Assembly (NCBI GenBank): GCA_900317475.1
Contig: ONGY01000008.1
Coordinates: 1-57,941 of the forward strand
DNA: 57,941 nucleotides
DNA from: an uncultured Lachnospiraceae bacterium
GTDB lineage: Bacteria; Bacillota; Clostridia; Lachnospirales; Lachnospiraceae
Direction: 5' to 3'
Positions within the stretch are counted from its first letter, which is position 1, and every line of letters starts with the position of its first letter. A model generated the notes under the pieces. The model saw only the letters and a program-made list of their open reading frames with translations. It did not search any database and was not told the DNA's origin. Shown here one piece after another: positions 37,531 to 46,573 of this stretch. The position numbers were made by a program, and so were the translations under genes.

Positions 37531-38286
37531 ATGGTAAATATTCTTCTTCACGGCGCCTGCGGGCGTATGGGACATGTGATTGCGGAACTGGCGGGGTCCG
37601 ATCCGGATGTGACGATTATTGCAGGTGTGGATGCCTTCGGTGAAGCCTACAGCACATTTCCTGTTTACAGGAGCCTTGATGAGGTAAAGGAGAGCGCGGA
37701 TGTCATCGTTGACTTCTCGAATGCAAAGGCGGCGGACGGACTCCTTGCCTATGCGGAGGAGAAGAAAATCCCGCTCGTTCTCTGCACAACCGGACTTTCG
37801 GAAGAGCAGATAAGGAAGGTGAAGGAGACCTCGGAAAAGGTTGCCGTTCTCCGCTCCGCGAATATGTCGCTCGGCGTAAACGTGCTTTTCAAGGTCCTTG
37901 CCGAAGCGGCGCCCACGCTGGCGAAGGCGGGATTTGATATCGAGATTGTCGAGAAGCACCACAATCAGAAACTGGATGCGCCCAGCGGAACAGCGGTTTC
38001 CCTTGCAGATGTCTGCAATGAAGCGTGCGGGGGCGGATATGAGTACGTATACGATCGCTCCGGACGGCGAGAGAAGCGGCCGGAGAAGGAGATCGGTATC
38101 TCTTCTGTCCGCGGCGGAACCATCGTCGGAGATCACGACGTGATTTTTGCAGGACAGGATGAAGTGGTCACTTTCTCCCACAGGGCATACAGCCGGGCGA
38201 TTTTCGCGAATGGTGCCGTCTCAGCGGCAAAATTCCTTAAAGGAAGGCCGGCGGGACTTTACGACATGCAGGACGTGATCGGCTGA
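37531..38286 (+). CDS. dapB: 4-Hydroxy-tetrahydrodipicolinate reductase
   Basis: NAD(P)H-dependent second step of the lysine/DAP route, 251 residues. Rossmann motif 'GACGRMGHVI', then 'LCTTGLSEEQ', the active-site 'EKHHNQKLDAPSGTA', and the C-terminal 'FSHRAYSRAIFANGAV'. The start at ATG 37531 has GGGAG eight bases before; ATG 37516 would add five residues with a poor ribosome site. It follows dapA by 96 bp. Confidence 0.95.
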   Translation: MVNILLHGACGRMGHVIAELAGSDPDVTIIAGVDAFGEAYSTFPVYRSLDEVKESADVIVDFSNAKAADGLLAYAEEKKIPLVLCTTGLSEEQIRKVKETSEKVAVLRSANMSLGVNVLFKVLAEAAPTLAKAGFDIEIVEKHHNQKLDAPSGTAVSLADVCNEACGGGYEYVYDRSGRREKRPEKEIGISSVRGGTIVGDHDVIFAGQDEVVTFSHRAYSRAIFANGAVSAAKFLKGRPAGLYDMQDVIG

Positions 38287-38407
38287 AAAACCGCATCCGC
38301 AGATTTTGCCTCATCGAGGTATAAACAGGGATTCAGAGCACTCTGCCGTGAAGAGCCTTTCATCGTTCGGTGCGCTGAATCGGTGCGGAGAAGACAGGGC
38401 AGGATTT

Positions 38408-39238
38408 ATGAAGTTAAGACCTTGCATTGATATTCATGACGGAGCCGTGAAACAGATCGTCGGCGATACGATCGGCGGCTCCGTGAATCCCAGGACCGGC
38501 GGTATGCGGGCCGGCGTTACGGAGAATTTTGTCTCCTTTAACAATGCGGACTATTATGCCCGGATTTACAGAAAAAAGAATCTCCCGGGCGGACATATCA
38601 TTCTCCTGAATTCAAAGGAGACGGAGCCTCTCCGCTATGAGGCCGACAAAATGCAGGCGCTCGGAGCACTGGCTGCATATCCGCAGGGCATGCAGATCGG
38701 CGGCGGGATCAACCCGGACAATGCCGCTGATTTCCTGAACGCGGGGGCGTCGCATGTCATCGTGACGAGCTATGTTTTCCGGGACGGGAAGCTGGATACG
38801 AAAGCCCTCCGCCGGATTCAGAATGCGGCGGGGAGAGAGAAACTTGTCCTCGATCTTTCCTGCAAGAGAAATGAAAACGGTGACTATGTTGTCTTCACGG
38901 ACCGGTGGCAGAAGCCGACAGAGCTTGTTATATCCGACGGGACGCTCACTCAGCTTTCCTCCGAGTGCGATGAATTCCTGATTCATGCCGCGGATGTGGA
39001 GGGCAGGAAAGCAGGAATTGAAGAACCTCTGTCAAAGCTTCTCGGCAGCTGGCTTCAGAAGATGCGCCGGCAGGGGTCGGGTTTTGAAGTGACCTATGCG
39101 GGCGGCGTGCATTCACTGGACGATGTGAGAAAGCTGAAAGAGGCATCCGGCGGAGAACTTGACTTTACCGTCGGTAGTGCGCTTGACCTGTTCGGGGGCA
39201 GCCTTTCCCTGGATGAACTTGTGCAGACTTCGCAATAG
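38408..39238 (+). CDS. hisA: ProFAR isomerase HisA, HIS6-like type
   Basis: Histidine pathway isomerase, 276 residues, longer than the usual bacterial HisA (about 240). It resembles the eukaryote-type HIS6 form: 'RPCIDIHDGAVKQIVGDT', 'PGGHIILLN', 'MQIGGGINPDNAADFLNAGA', 'HVIVTSYVFRDG' and 'VTYAGGVHSLDDV'. The Asp near the N-terminus (D8) and the later Asp in 'VLDLSCKR' are the catalytic candidates. The start at ATG 38408 is chosen because homologues begin 'MKLRPCID'. No other his gene is nearby. Complete. Confidence 0.92.
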   Translation: MKLRPCIDIHDGAVKQIVGDTIGGSVNPRTGGMRAGVTENFVSFNNADYYARIYRKKNLPGGHIILLNSKETEPLRYEADKMQALGALAAYPQGMQIGGGINPDNAADFLNAGASHVIVTSYVFRDGKLDTKALRRIQNAAGREKLVLDLSCKRNENGDYVVFTDRWQKPTELVISDGTLTQLSSECDEFLIHAADVEGRKAGIEEPLSKLLGSWLQKMRRQGSGFEVTYAGGVHSLDDVRKLKEASGGELDFTVGSALDLFGGSLSLDELVQTSQ

Positions 39239-39382
39239 AACCTCAAAAATCGGGCTAATATAGTTAGAAAATTGTACAGAACGCCTAATATGCATAAAAG
39301 TAGTCAGATTACTGCAGAGGAATTCACCAAAATTTTGAAGAAAATTTGTGGCCTTTATTGTCCGAGAGAGGTCCGAATTTTC

Positions 39383-39411
39383 TTTACTTTTTGAAATGCA
39401 TGTGTTATTTT
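39383..39411 (+). promoter_or_regulatory. Possible cspA promoter
   Basis: TTTACT (39383-39388), 17-bp spacer, TATTTT (39406-39411) in an AT-rich stretch; leader of about 60 bases to the cold-shock gene. Both boxes are imperfect. Confidence 0.35.
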
Positions 39412-39475
39412 CATGATGTCGCAGCAGATACTGCGGCATAACTTTTTTCTCTTTATTCTACTTGGAGGTAGTGTA

Positions 39476-39679
39476 ATGAACAAGGGTACTGTTAAGTGGT
39501 TCAATAACCAGAAGGGCTACGGCTTCATTTCTGATTCTGAAGGCAACGATATTTTCGTTCACTATTCAGGACTGAATATGGAAGGCTTCAAGTCTCTGGA
39601 TGACGGCGAGCACGTTGAGTACGACGTAATCCAGGGTGCAAAGGGCCCTCAGGCTGTCAACGTAACCAAGATCGACTGA
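39476..39679 (+). CDS. cspA: Cold-shock protein CspA family
   Basis: Single-stranded nucleic-acid chaperone, 67 residues, the family length. RNP1 is 'KGYGFI' and RNP2 'DIFVHYS'. The start at ATG 39476 follows TTGGAGG and gives the standard '[10 protein letters not shown]' beginning; upstream in-frame ATGs lie in the leader. Single gene. A 160-base tail precedes a strong terminator, unusually long for this family. Confidence 0.96.
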   Translation: MNKGTVKWFNNQKGYGFISDSEGNDIFVHYSGLNMEGFKSLDDGEHVEYDVIQGAKGPQAVNVTKID

Positions 39680-39842
39680 TCACAGGTTACAGTAACAAGC
39701 CATATTCTGGCAAATGCTGCTAATATTTCAGAACTTAAGTGCCTTTCTTAATATATATGCGTGACATGCCTTATGAGGGGATGACTCGCTGACTTACTTT
39801 AAGTAATGCAATGACATTTTGAATTGATTAGTGACTGAACCG

Positions 39843-39875
39843 GCCGGTGCCTGATGGCACCGGCTTTTCTTTTTG
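39843..39875 (+). terminator. Terminator downstream of cspA
   Basis: GCCGGTGCC pairs perfectly with GGCACCGGC around TGAT, followed by TTTTCTTTTT. Confidence 0.9.
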
Positions 39876-39954
39876 TCTCTCTCGTTCCTGTCTCTCGTTT
39901 ATGCCCTTTCCCCTATGCGGTTTTCTTCCTGCGTCCGGCGGGTCCTTCTGCCGG

Positions 39955-39983
39955 TTTACTTTCCCGCGGTGAAGTTGTAGAAT
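39955..39983 (+). promoter_or_regulatory. Probable promoter of the YerC-like gene
   Basis: TTTACT (39955-39960), 17-bp spacer, TAGAAT (39978-39983). It lies about 190 bp before ATG 40175. Confidence 0.5.
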
Positions 39984-40174
39984 TTTCACTGTGCTGTTTT
40001 AACGTGCGGAAGTGCCGCTTTGAAAACAGCGTCCGGAAGCAGGGTTTTCTGACCGGAATTCTGTACGGCACGGCTTACAGGAGCCCCGAAAAGCTTTGGG
40101 GCAGACGGAGCGGAAAGCCCGGCAGAACAGCAAATTGCAAATCAGAAATGGAGTGGCATACGGGGGTGGCAATT

Positions 40175-40501
40175 ATGAACAGTAAAATTCATACGCAGGC
40201 GGTCGACCAGCTTTTTGATGCAGTGCTGTGCCTTAAGAACCGGGAGGAGTGCTATAAATTCTTTGAGGATCTCTGCACGGTGAAGGAACTTCTTTCCCTG
40301 TCCCAGCGTCTCGAGGTTGCGGCAATGCTCCGCGAGGACAAGACCTATCTTGAAATCGGGGAGAAGACCGGCGCCTCCACTGCGACGATCAGCCGTGTGA
40401 ACCGGTCCCTGAGCTACGGCGAGGATGGCTACAATCTTGTTTTCTCAAGGCTCCCGAAAGAAGCGGAAGATTCCGGCTCCGGGGATGCGGACAGAAAATA
40501 A
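40175..40501 (+). CDS. TrpR-related protein, YerC/YecD family
   Basis: DNA-binding protein of 108 residues of the TrpR superfamily. 'LFDAVLCLKNREECYKFFED' and 'LCTVKELLSLSQRLEVAAML' are the family hallmarks, followed by the helix-turn-helix 'TYLEIGEKTGASTATISRV'. The tail is short and acidic. The start ATG 40175 follows GGGGGTGG. Despite the TrpR relation, YerC proteins are not known to bind tryptophan; tRNA-Trp is 27 kb away, so no link is implied. A large membrane protein follows after 46 bp. Confidence 0.9.
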   Translation: MNSKIHTQAVDQLFDAVLCLKNREECYKFFEDLCTVKELLSLSQRLEVAAMLREDKTYLEIGEKTGASTATISRVNRSLSYGEDGYNLVFSRLPKEAEDSGSGDADRK

Positions 40502-40547
40502 TCATCCCAGGGGAATAAATTCCAACAGCAGAAAGAAGAAATCTTTA

Positions 40548-43016
40548 ATGAACAGCAACCCGGCAAAGTACAAACACCCCTATCTCACTGCATTCACCGT
40601 GGGATTTTTGATGTACGCGGTATGTGTAATTCCTTTCATCATTTACCATGGCGGCTACTTTTTCTATTACGGTGACTACAACGTTCAGCAGGTTCCGTTC
40701 CTGATTCTGTGCCATCGCGCAGTCCGGTCCGGACAATTCCTCTGGAGCCCTTATATTGACCTCGGCGGCAGTATGTCGGGGTGCTTTGCCTTCTACTTCT
40801 GGTTCAGTCCTTTCTTCTGGATCACGATCCCGTTCCCGGAGAGCGTCCTTCCCTACATGATGCCGTTTCTCATGATGGCAAAATACGGCACGGCGACGCT
40901 CTTTTCCTACATGTGGATCCGCTCCTTCGTCAAAACGGACCGCGCCGCGCTGTTCGGTGCAGTTCTGTACGCGTTCTCAGGCTTTCAGGCCTGCAACATC
41001 GTATTCCAGCATTTCCATGATGTCGTGGCCTTCTTCCCGCTTTATCTCATCACCTTCGACCGCTTCATTCAGAAGAAGAAAAAACTCGGCTTTACGTTCA
41101 TGTCTGCATTCATGCTGATGCTGAACTACTATTTCTTCGTCGGCGAAGTCGTTTTCTTCGTGATCTATTACATTATCCGCTATGCGTGGAGCAGAGCATA
41201 TTCGAACAGCTGCGAAATGCCGCCGGAATCTCTTATGGAATCCCGGAGGGAGAGGCGCAGACGGATTCTGCACGAAATTTTCGGGCTCCTTTGTTTTGGC
41301 ACTCTCGGAGTCGGCATCGCGGCGTTCTATATCGCGCTCGTCTACGACAGCATCCTGGGAAATCCGCGTGTCAACAATCCGATTGAGGGCTACGACATTC
41401 TGTATTATGGAGCAGCCGGGACACCGCTGGCGATCCTGAAGAGTATGTTCACGGTCCCGGACATCATTGCCAAGGGCACGCTTTTCTCGAGCGGCTTCAT
41501 TAAGTCGGGCTCTGTGTCGATGTATGTTCCGTGCTTCGGACTCGGCGGTGCGGTCGCGTATGCGGATATGCGCAGGTACCGCAGTGACTGGAAGAAGCGC
41601 ACGCTCGCGTTTCTTATCATCTGCGCGTTTGTGCCGGTTCTGAACTCACTTTTCTCCGCGCTCAACTGGGCCTACTATGCAAGATGGTTCTATCAGCCGA
41701 TTCTCATTGCATCGCTGATGACGGCTGTCTCGCTGGAGGATGCGAGACCGGAGAGCTGGAAGAAGGGCTTTCTCTTCGAGACGGTCGGACTCGGATTCTT
41801 CGCGCTCTGCGGCATTCTGCCCGATCAGACGGACGACGGATCTTGGCAGATGCTCGCAGATTCAGCGGAGCCGCGGCTGTTCTGGACAGAAATCCTGGCA
41901 ACAGCGATTGCGATTCCGTGCCTGTATTTCATTGTGCTCTATCAGAAACAGACCTATAAGGCAACGCGCAGAGCGCTGCTCATCGGCTGTCTTGCCTGCT
42001 GCATCACGACCATGGGTGTCATGCTGAACGGCACCTCTCTCATCGCGCGCTCCGGCGGCGAGAAGTGGAAGATGCAGTGCCTTGAGTCAAAACCCGCGCT
42101 GCCGGACACGGCGACGTACTCCCGCGTGGAGACGGACGGCACCAGCACAAACTATGAGATGGTCTGGGGATATCCGACGATCCACTGCTTCTGCAGTACC
42201 GTCACTCCTTCTATCATTGACTTTTACGAGAGCCTCGGAATCAAACGCTCTGTCTCGTCGGTTGTTCCGTACGAGCGGCTCGGCGTGCGCCAGATTCTCT
42301 CGATGCGCTATGCAATTGAGAATGACATCATCAGTTCGGATGAAAAATACTCGTCCAAGGGCGGGCTTGCCGGCTATGAGCAGATCATGAAGAACGGCGA
42401 CGAGGGATCGCACGGCTACAACGTCTATGAAAATAAGTACTTTATTCCGGCCGGATTTACCTTCGATTACTACATGAGCGAGAGCGAGTATGAGTCGCTC
42501 GACGTTGAATCGACGCTTGCAGACCGGCTTCTTGTGCATACCCTGATTCTGCCGGATGACATCGCAGAAGAGATGCAGTACGGGAACGGCCAGACAGAAG
42601 TTTCTTCCGTGGCGGGGCTTCAGCACCTGGACCCGGAAGGCCTTTCCGTCATGACAATCGAGGAGCTTGAGCAGGAGAGCCTGCGCCGTGCAGCAACATC
42701 CTGCAGCTCGTTTGCGTATGACAACGGAGGGTTCACAGCGACCACCAGTGATCTTCCGGAGGAGAATCTCGTGTTTTTCTCCTGCCCGTACGCAAGTGGC
42801 TTTACAGCCTATGTGGACGGGGAAAAGGCAGATATTATAAAGTGTGACTACGGCTTTATGGCAGTCCGCGTTCCGGCGGGTGTCCATGATATTTCCTTCC
42901 GGTATATGCCGAAGGGACTCCTCCCGGCATGTGCTGTTTCTGCAGTCTGCCTGCTTATCGCGGCCGGAATCGCAGTCAGGGGAAGAAAGAAGAAGTCCCT
43001 GATCGGAAAGGCCTGA
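40548..43016 (+). CDS. YfhO-family polytopic membrane protein
   Basis: Integral membrane protein of 822 residues with about 12 spans in the first two-thirds, starting 'YLTAFTVGFLMYAVCVIPFI'. It belongs to the YfhO family, related to GT-C glycosyltransferases; members in Bacillus and Listeria help add sugars to lipoteichoic acid. The Asp pair in 'YYGDYNVQQVPF' fits the GT-C loop motif. An extracellular domain lies at about 490-780 and a last span near the C-terminus ('ACAVSAVCLLIAAGIAV'). The start at ATG 40548 follows AGAAAGAAG; the open frame extends upstream into the YerC gene but without a good site. Confidence 0.85.
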   Translation: MNSNPAKYKHPYLTAFTVGFLMYAVCVIPFIIYHGGYFFYYGDYNVQQVPFLILCHRAVRSGQFLWSPYIDLGGSMSGCFAFYFWFSPFFWITIPFPESVLPYMMPFLMMAKYGTATLFSYMWIRSFVKTDRAALFGAVLYAFSGFQACNIVFQHFHDVVAFFPLYLITFDRFIQKKKKLGFTFMSAFMLMLNYYFFVGEVVFFVIYYIIRYAWSRAYSNSCEMPPESLMESRRERRRRILHEIFGLLCFGTLGVGIAAFYIALVYDSILGNPRVNNPIEGYDILYYGAAGTPLAILKSMFTVPDIIAKGTLFSSGFIKSGSVSMYVPCFGLGGAVAYADMRRYRSDWKKRTLAFLIICAFVPVLNSLFSALNWAYYARWFYQPILIASLMTAVSLEDARPESWKKGFLFETVGLGFFALCGILPDQTDDGSWQMLADSAEPRLFWTEILATAIAIPCLYFIVLYQKQTYKATRRALLIGCLACCITTMGVMLNGTSLIARSGGEKWKMQCLESKPALPDTATYSRVETDGTSTNYEMVWGYPTIHCFCSTVTPSIIDFYESLGIKRSVSSVVPYERLGVRQILSMRYAIENDIISSDEKYSSKGGLAGYEQIMKNGDEGSHGYNVYENKYFIPAGFTFDYYMSESEYESLDVESTLADRLLVHTLILPDDIAEEMQYGNGQTEVSSVAGLQHLDPEGLSVMTIEELEQESLRRAATSCSSFAYDNGGFTATTSDLPEENLVFFSCPYASGFTAYVDGEKADIIKCDYGFMAVRVPAGVHDISFRYMPKGLLPACAVSAVCLLIAAGIAVRGRKKKSLIGKA

Positions 43017-43096
43017 GCGGAAGGCCCCGGATCTGAAAAGCGGGCTTTGGTGCAGAAGAAAATTCTGCCGTAAAAGAAGAGTATATGGATTCTTTG

Positions 43097-43125
43097 TTGC
43101 ATTCTCCGCAAGGGAGAGTTATGAT
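43097..43125 (+). promoter_or_regulatory. Promoter of the ACT protein-hom genes
   Basis: TTGCAT (43097-43102), 17-bp spacer, TATGAT (43120-43125), 61 bp before the ACT gene start. Confidence 0.55.
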
Positions 43126-43185
43126 ATCCACCGTTGACGCACAAATGTCCGCTTTGCAGAGACAGTGCGCCGGAAGGTGAAATCT

Positions 43186-43647
43186 ATGTCTGGAAAGTCA
43201 GGGGATGCCGGAAAGTCCGGCTATTATCTGATCCGCAAGAATGCGGTTCCGGAAGTCCTGAGGAAGGTTGTGGAGGTCAAACACCTCCTTGCATCCGGCA
43301 GGGTGCGCACGATTAATCAGGCGGCAGCCGCAGTGGGAATCAGCCGCAGCACGTATTACAAATACGCGGATGATATTGAAGAATTTCATGACAATTCTGT
43401 CGGGACGACACTCACTTTGGTCGCGGAAATCAACGATGAGACGGGGCTTCTGTCTGAGGTCCTGAAGGTCATCGCGGGAGGCCACGCGAACATTCTTACC
43501 ATTCATCAATCCGTTCCTACGAACGGAGTCGCGTCTTTATCCATCAGTATCCAGATTCGTGAAAACACAGAAGATATCAGCAGTCTGATCGAGCGCATGC
43601 AGGCGCTCCCCGGTGTGCGCAATGTGCGCATAACAGGGCGAGAATAA
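43186..43647 (+). CDS. UPF0735-type ACT-domain protein (PheB-like)
   Basis: Amino-acid-sensing protein of 153 residues. An N-terminal helix-turn-helix-like part ('INQAAAAVGISRSTYYKYAD') is joined to a C-terminal ACT domain ('TLTLVAEINDETGLLSEVLKVIA', 'IREN...LIERMQALPGVRNVRITG'). It precedes homoserine dehydrogenase by 34 bp, the common arrangement in Clostridia, which suggests a regulatory role in the threonine branch. The start at ATG 43186 has GGAAGGTG seven bases before. Confidence 0.9.
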   Translation: MSGKSGDAGKSGYYLIRKNAVPEVLRKVVEVKHLLASGRVRTINQAAAAVGISRSTYYKYADDIEEFHDNSVGTTLTLVAEINDETGLLSEVLKVIAGGHANILTIHQSVPTNGVASLSISIQIRENTEDISSLIERMQALPGVRNVRITGRE

Positions 43648-43681
43648 GAACATCAAAGGCGAATTGCAGAGGAGGAAATGT

Positions 43682-44887
43682 ATGATTGAGGCAGCTGTAA
43701 TGGGGTTCGGAACCGTTGGCGGCGGTGTCGTGAAAGTGCTTGAGGAAAATGCCGGAATCATCCGCCGTTCAGTCCGGGAAGGCATTCATGTAAAGTACAT
43801 TCTCGACCTCCGGGAGTTTCCGGAAAGTCCGTACCGCGGCCGGATCGTGCACGATGTCGATACGATCCTGAATGATCCGTCCATTTCCATTGTCTGCGAG
43901 ACGATGGGAGGCCAGGGCGCAGCATATAAATTCACGAAGGCATTCCTTGAAAAGGGTATCAGTGTCTGCACTTCCAATAAGGAGCTCGTCGCGGCGAAGG
44001 GCCCGGAGCTCATGGAAACTGCAAAGGCACATCACTGTAGCTATCTTTTTGAGGCGAGTGTCGGAGGAGGCATCCCTCTGCTCCGCACGATTATCACAGG
44101 ACTTCCGCAGGAAGACATAACCTCCGTCACCGGCATCCTCAATGGAACCACGAACTACATCCTTACGAAAATGGAGAAGGAGGGAACGGGGTTTGATGAA
44201 GCGCTGAAGGGGGCGCAGGAAAACGGATATGCGGAGAGAGACCCCTCCGCTGACGTTGAGGGATACGACACGGCGCGCAAGATCGCAATCATCTCCTCCA
44301 TTGTCGGCGGCGGAACGGCGGCATTTGAGGATGTCCACTGCGAGGGCATCACGAAGATAACGCCGGCGGATCTGCACTGTGCAAATGCACTCGGCTGCAG
44401 AGTAAAGCTCCTCGCTGTGATGAAGAAGCAGGAGAGCGGGAAATACTCGATCATTACGGCACCGTTCCTGGTGCCGGCAGGCAACGCGCTGTACAATATC
44501 GACGATGTCTTCAACGGAATTCTGATTCACGGAACCATGGTGGATGATGTTCTGCTCGGAGGGCGCGGAGCAGGACGCGAGCCCACGGCAAGCGCTGTGG
44601 TATCCGATGTCATCGATGCCGCAAAGAATAAAGGAGAGACGGTCCCCTGCCCTTGGGACGGGTCGAAAAAACTCGATGTTGCGGATTACCGCACCGCCAA
44701 ATACCGCTTTTTCGTGCGCGTGCCCGAGGAAGAGCGCGCGGCAGCGGCAGGAGCATTTGGTGATATCACAGAAGTTTCCGAGGCCGAAGAGAAGGAATTC
44801 TCCTTTGTCACTCCGGAACTGAACGAAACGGAATTTGCCGGAAAAGCCGCGGGCCTTACGATCCTAAGCCGCATCCGGATGCTTTAA
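43682..44887 (+). CDS. hom: Homoserine dehydrogenase
   Basis: Reduces aspartate semialdehyde to homoserine for threonine and methionine. 401 residues. Rossmann motif 'GFGTVGGGVVKVL', substrate region 'SNKELVAAKGPEL', 'EASVGGGIPLLRTI', and 'GILNGTTNYILTKM'. It ends soon after the catalytic domain with a short C-terminal piece instead of a full ACT domain, as seen in Clostridial forms paired with a separate ACT protein. The start at ATG 43682 follows GGAGGAA. Complete. Confidence 0.95.
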   Translation: MIEAAVMGFGTVGGGVVKVLEENAGIIRRSVREGIHVKYILDLREFPESPYRGRIVHDVDTILNDPSISIVCETMGGQGAAYKFTKAFLEKGISVCTSNKELVAAKGPELMETAKAHHCSYLFEASVGGGIPLLRTIITGLPQEDITSVTGILNGTTNYILTKMEKEGTGFDEALKGAQENGYAERDPSADVEGYDTARKIAIISSIVGGGTAAFEDVHCEGITKITPADLHCANALGCRVKLLAVMKKQESGKYSIITAPFLVPAGNALYNIDDVFNGILIHGTMVDDVLLGGRGAGREPTASAVVSDVIDAAKNKGETVPCPWDGSKKLDVADYRTAKYRFFVRVPEEERAAAAGAFGDITEVSEAEEKEFSFVTPELNETEFAGKAAGLTILSRIRML

Positions 44888-45018
44888 TGATTCAGCAGCT
44901 GCCGGATGGCTGCGAGAACCGATCCGGAGAGGAGCCGAAAGATGCCGGGACCATTCGGGCTGCTGTCCATCCGGCTGCCTGATAACCGCCGGACGGCGAT
45001 TGGATCAGAAAGGACGTT

Positions 45019-46341
45019 ATGAAAAAAGTAGTCAAGTTCGGCGGCAGCTCGCTCGCCGATTCGGAGCAGTTTAAAAAGGCCGCGGCTATCATCCGCGCGG
45101 AAGATTCCCGTGTCTATGCGGTTCCCTCCGCGCCGGGCAAGCGGTTTTCGGGTGACCGGAAAGTCACGGACCTGCTTCTCGACGCATACGCGGCGGCTGC
45201 GGACGGAAAGAGTTTTGACGGAATCCTGGGGAAAATAGAGGCCCGCTACAAGGAAATCTGTGAGGGACTCGGAATCGGGGATTTCGATCTCGGATCGGAT
45301 TTTGCGGAAATCGCGGGCTCGCTGAAGGAAAACCCGAAACGCGACTTCACCGCCTCCCGCGGTGAATATCTGAACGGAAAGATTCTTGCCCGCTGCCTTG
45401 GCTGGGAATTCATCGACGCAAAAGACGTAATCTTCTTCGATGAGGACGGCCGTTTCGATCCGGAGAAGACAAACAGTGTTCTGAAGGCGCGCCTTGACAA
45501 GACGCCGCAGGCAGTCATCCCGGGTTTTTACGGCTGTGCTGCGGACGGCAGCGTGAAAACATTCTCGCGCGGCGGGTCGGATATCACGGGCTCGATCGTG
45601 GCACGTGCCGCAAACGCGGATGTATACGAAAACTGGACGGATGTTTCGGGATTCATGGTAGCGGATCCCCGTATTGTGAACGATCCGCAGTCCATTGATG
45701 TTATTACCTACCGCGAACTCCGCGAGCTCTCCTACATGGGTGCCTCCGTCCTGCACGAAGAGGCCATTTTCCCCGTGCGCAAGGCGGGAATTCCCATCAA
45801 TATCCGCAATACAAACGACCCTGCCGCCCCCGGCACCTGGATTGTCGAGAGCACGGCGCATCAGCCGAAATTCACGATCACCGGCATCGCCGGCAAGAAG
45901 GATTTCTGCTCGGTCCTCATCAGCAAGGCGCTGATGAATTCGGAGATCGGATTCTATGAGAGGGTCGCGAATGCTTTTGCAGACAATGGTATTTCCATCG
46001 AGCACATGCCGTCAGGCATTGATACGATGACCGTCGTCGTGCACGAGTCCGAGTTCCTTGAGAAGGAACAGCGTGTCATCAGCGAACTGAACCGAAGATG
46101 CCATCCGGACAATATCGAAATTGATTCGGACCTCGCGCTCATCGCGGTTGTCGGCAGAGGTATGAAAAACACGCGCGGCACCGCCGGAAGAATCTTTTCG
46201 GCTCTGGCTCACGCGCACGTGAATGTCCGCATGATCGATCAGGGCTCGAGCGAGCTTAACATCATCATCGCAGTCGCAAATGACGACTTTGAGACCGCCA
46301 TCCGCGCCATCTATGACATTTTCGTGACGACACAGCTGTGA
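45019..46341 (+). CDS. lysC: Aspartate kinase
   Basis: Phosphorylates aspartate, the entry to lysine, threonine and methionine. 440 residues, one chain. 'KFGGSSLADSEQFKKA' is the nucleotide-binding start, 'FSRGGSDITGSIVARAA' the amino-acid kinase motif, and two ACT units follow ('VLISKALMNSEIGFYERV', 'LIAVVGRGMKNTRGTAG') which are the usual feedback sites. It lies 131 bp after hom, so both may form one unit, and a strong terminator follows. Which end product inhibits it cannot be read from sequence. The start follows AGAAAGGACG. Confidence 0.95.
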   Translation: MKKVVKFGGSSLADSEQFKKAAAIIRAEDSRVYAVPSAPGKRFSGDRKVTDLLLDAYAAAADGKSFDGILGKIEARYKEICEGLGIGDFDLGSDFAEIAGSLKENPKRDFTASRGEYLNGKILARCLGWEFIDAKDVIFFDEDGRFDPEKTNSVLKARLDKTPQAVIPGFYGCAADGSVKTFSRGGSDITGSIVARAANADVYENWTDVSGFMVADPRIVNDPQSIDVITYRELRELSYMGASVLHEEAIFPVRKAGIPINIRNTNDPAAPGTWIVESTAHQPKFTITGIAGKKDFCSVLISKALMNSEIGFYERVANAFADNGISIEHMPSGIDTMTVVVHESEFLEKEQRVISELNRRCHPDNIEIDSDLALIAVVGRGMKNTRGTAGRIFSALAHAHVNVRMIDQGSSELNIIIAVANDDFETAIRAIYDIFVTTQL

Positions 46342-46384
46342 GAAGGCAGGGAATGCAGCGCGGAAGCAGACCGTGGAAAGTTTC

Positions 46385-46416
46385 GGGGACACCGGCAGGT
46401 CCGGTGTCCCTTTTTG
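46385..46416 (+). terminator. Terminator after aspartate kinase
   Basis: GGGACACCGG pairs perfectly with CCGGTGTCCC around CAGGT, followed by five T. Confidence 0.92.
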
Positions 46417-46573
46417 ATCAGAACCGGTTTTCTCTGGCCTCTTTTTGCTTTATTGCCTTCTGATTTCAACTGCACTTTTGCGTCAGTGTAAAAGAATTTA
46501 GACAATCTTCACAGACAGAATAAATCGATGTATTAAAATAGACACATATACTCCGGGAGGTTTTGGCGGAAAA

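Larger units (their letters stand above)
39680..40174 (+). other. Gap between cspA and the YerC-like gene
   Basis: No gene is seen. The first 160 bases are AT-rich and transcribed with cspA as a long 3' tail (or an independent small RNA), ending at the terminator at 39843. After it come the promoter at 39955 and a leader holding a short hairpin GCCCC/GGGGC near 40083-40102. Confidence 0.5.
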
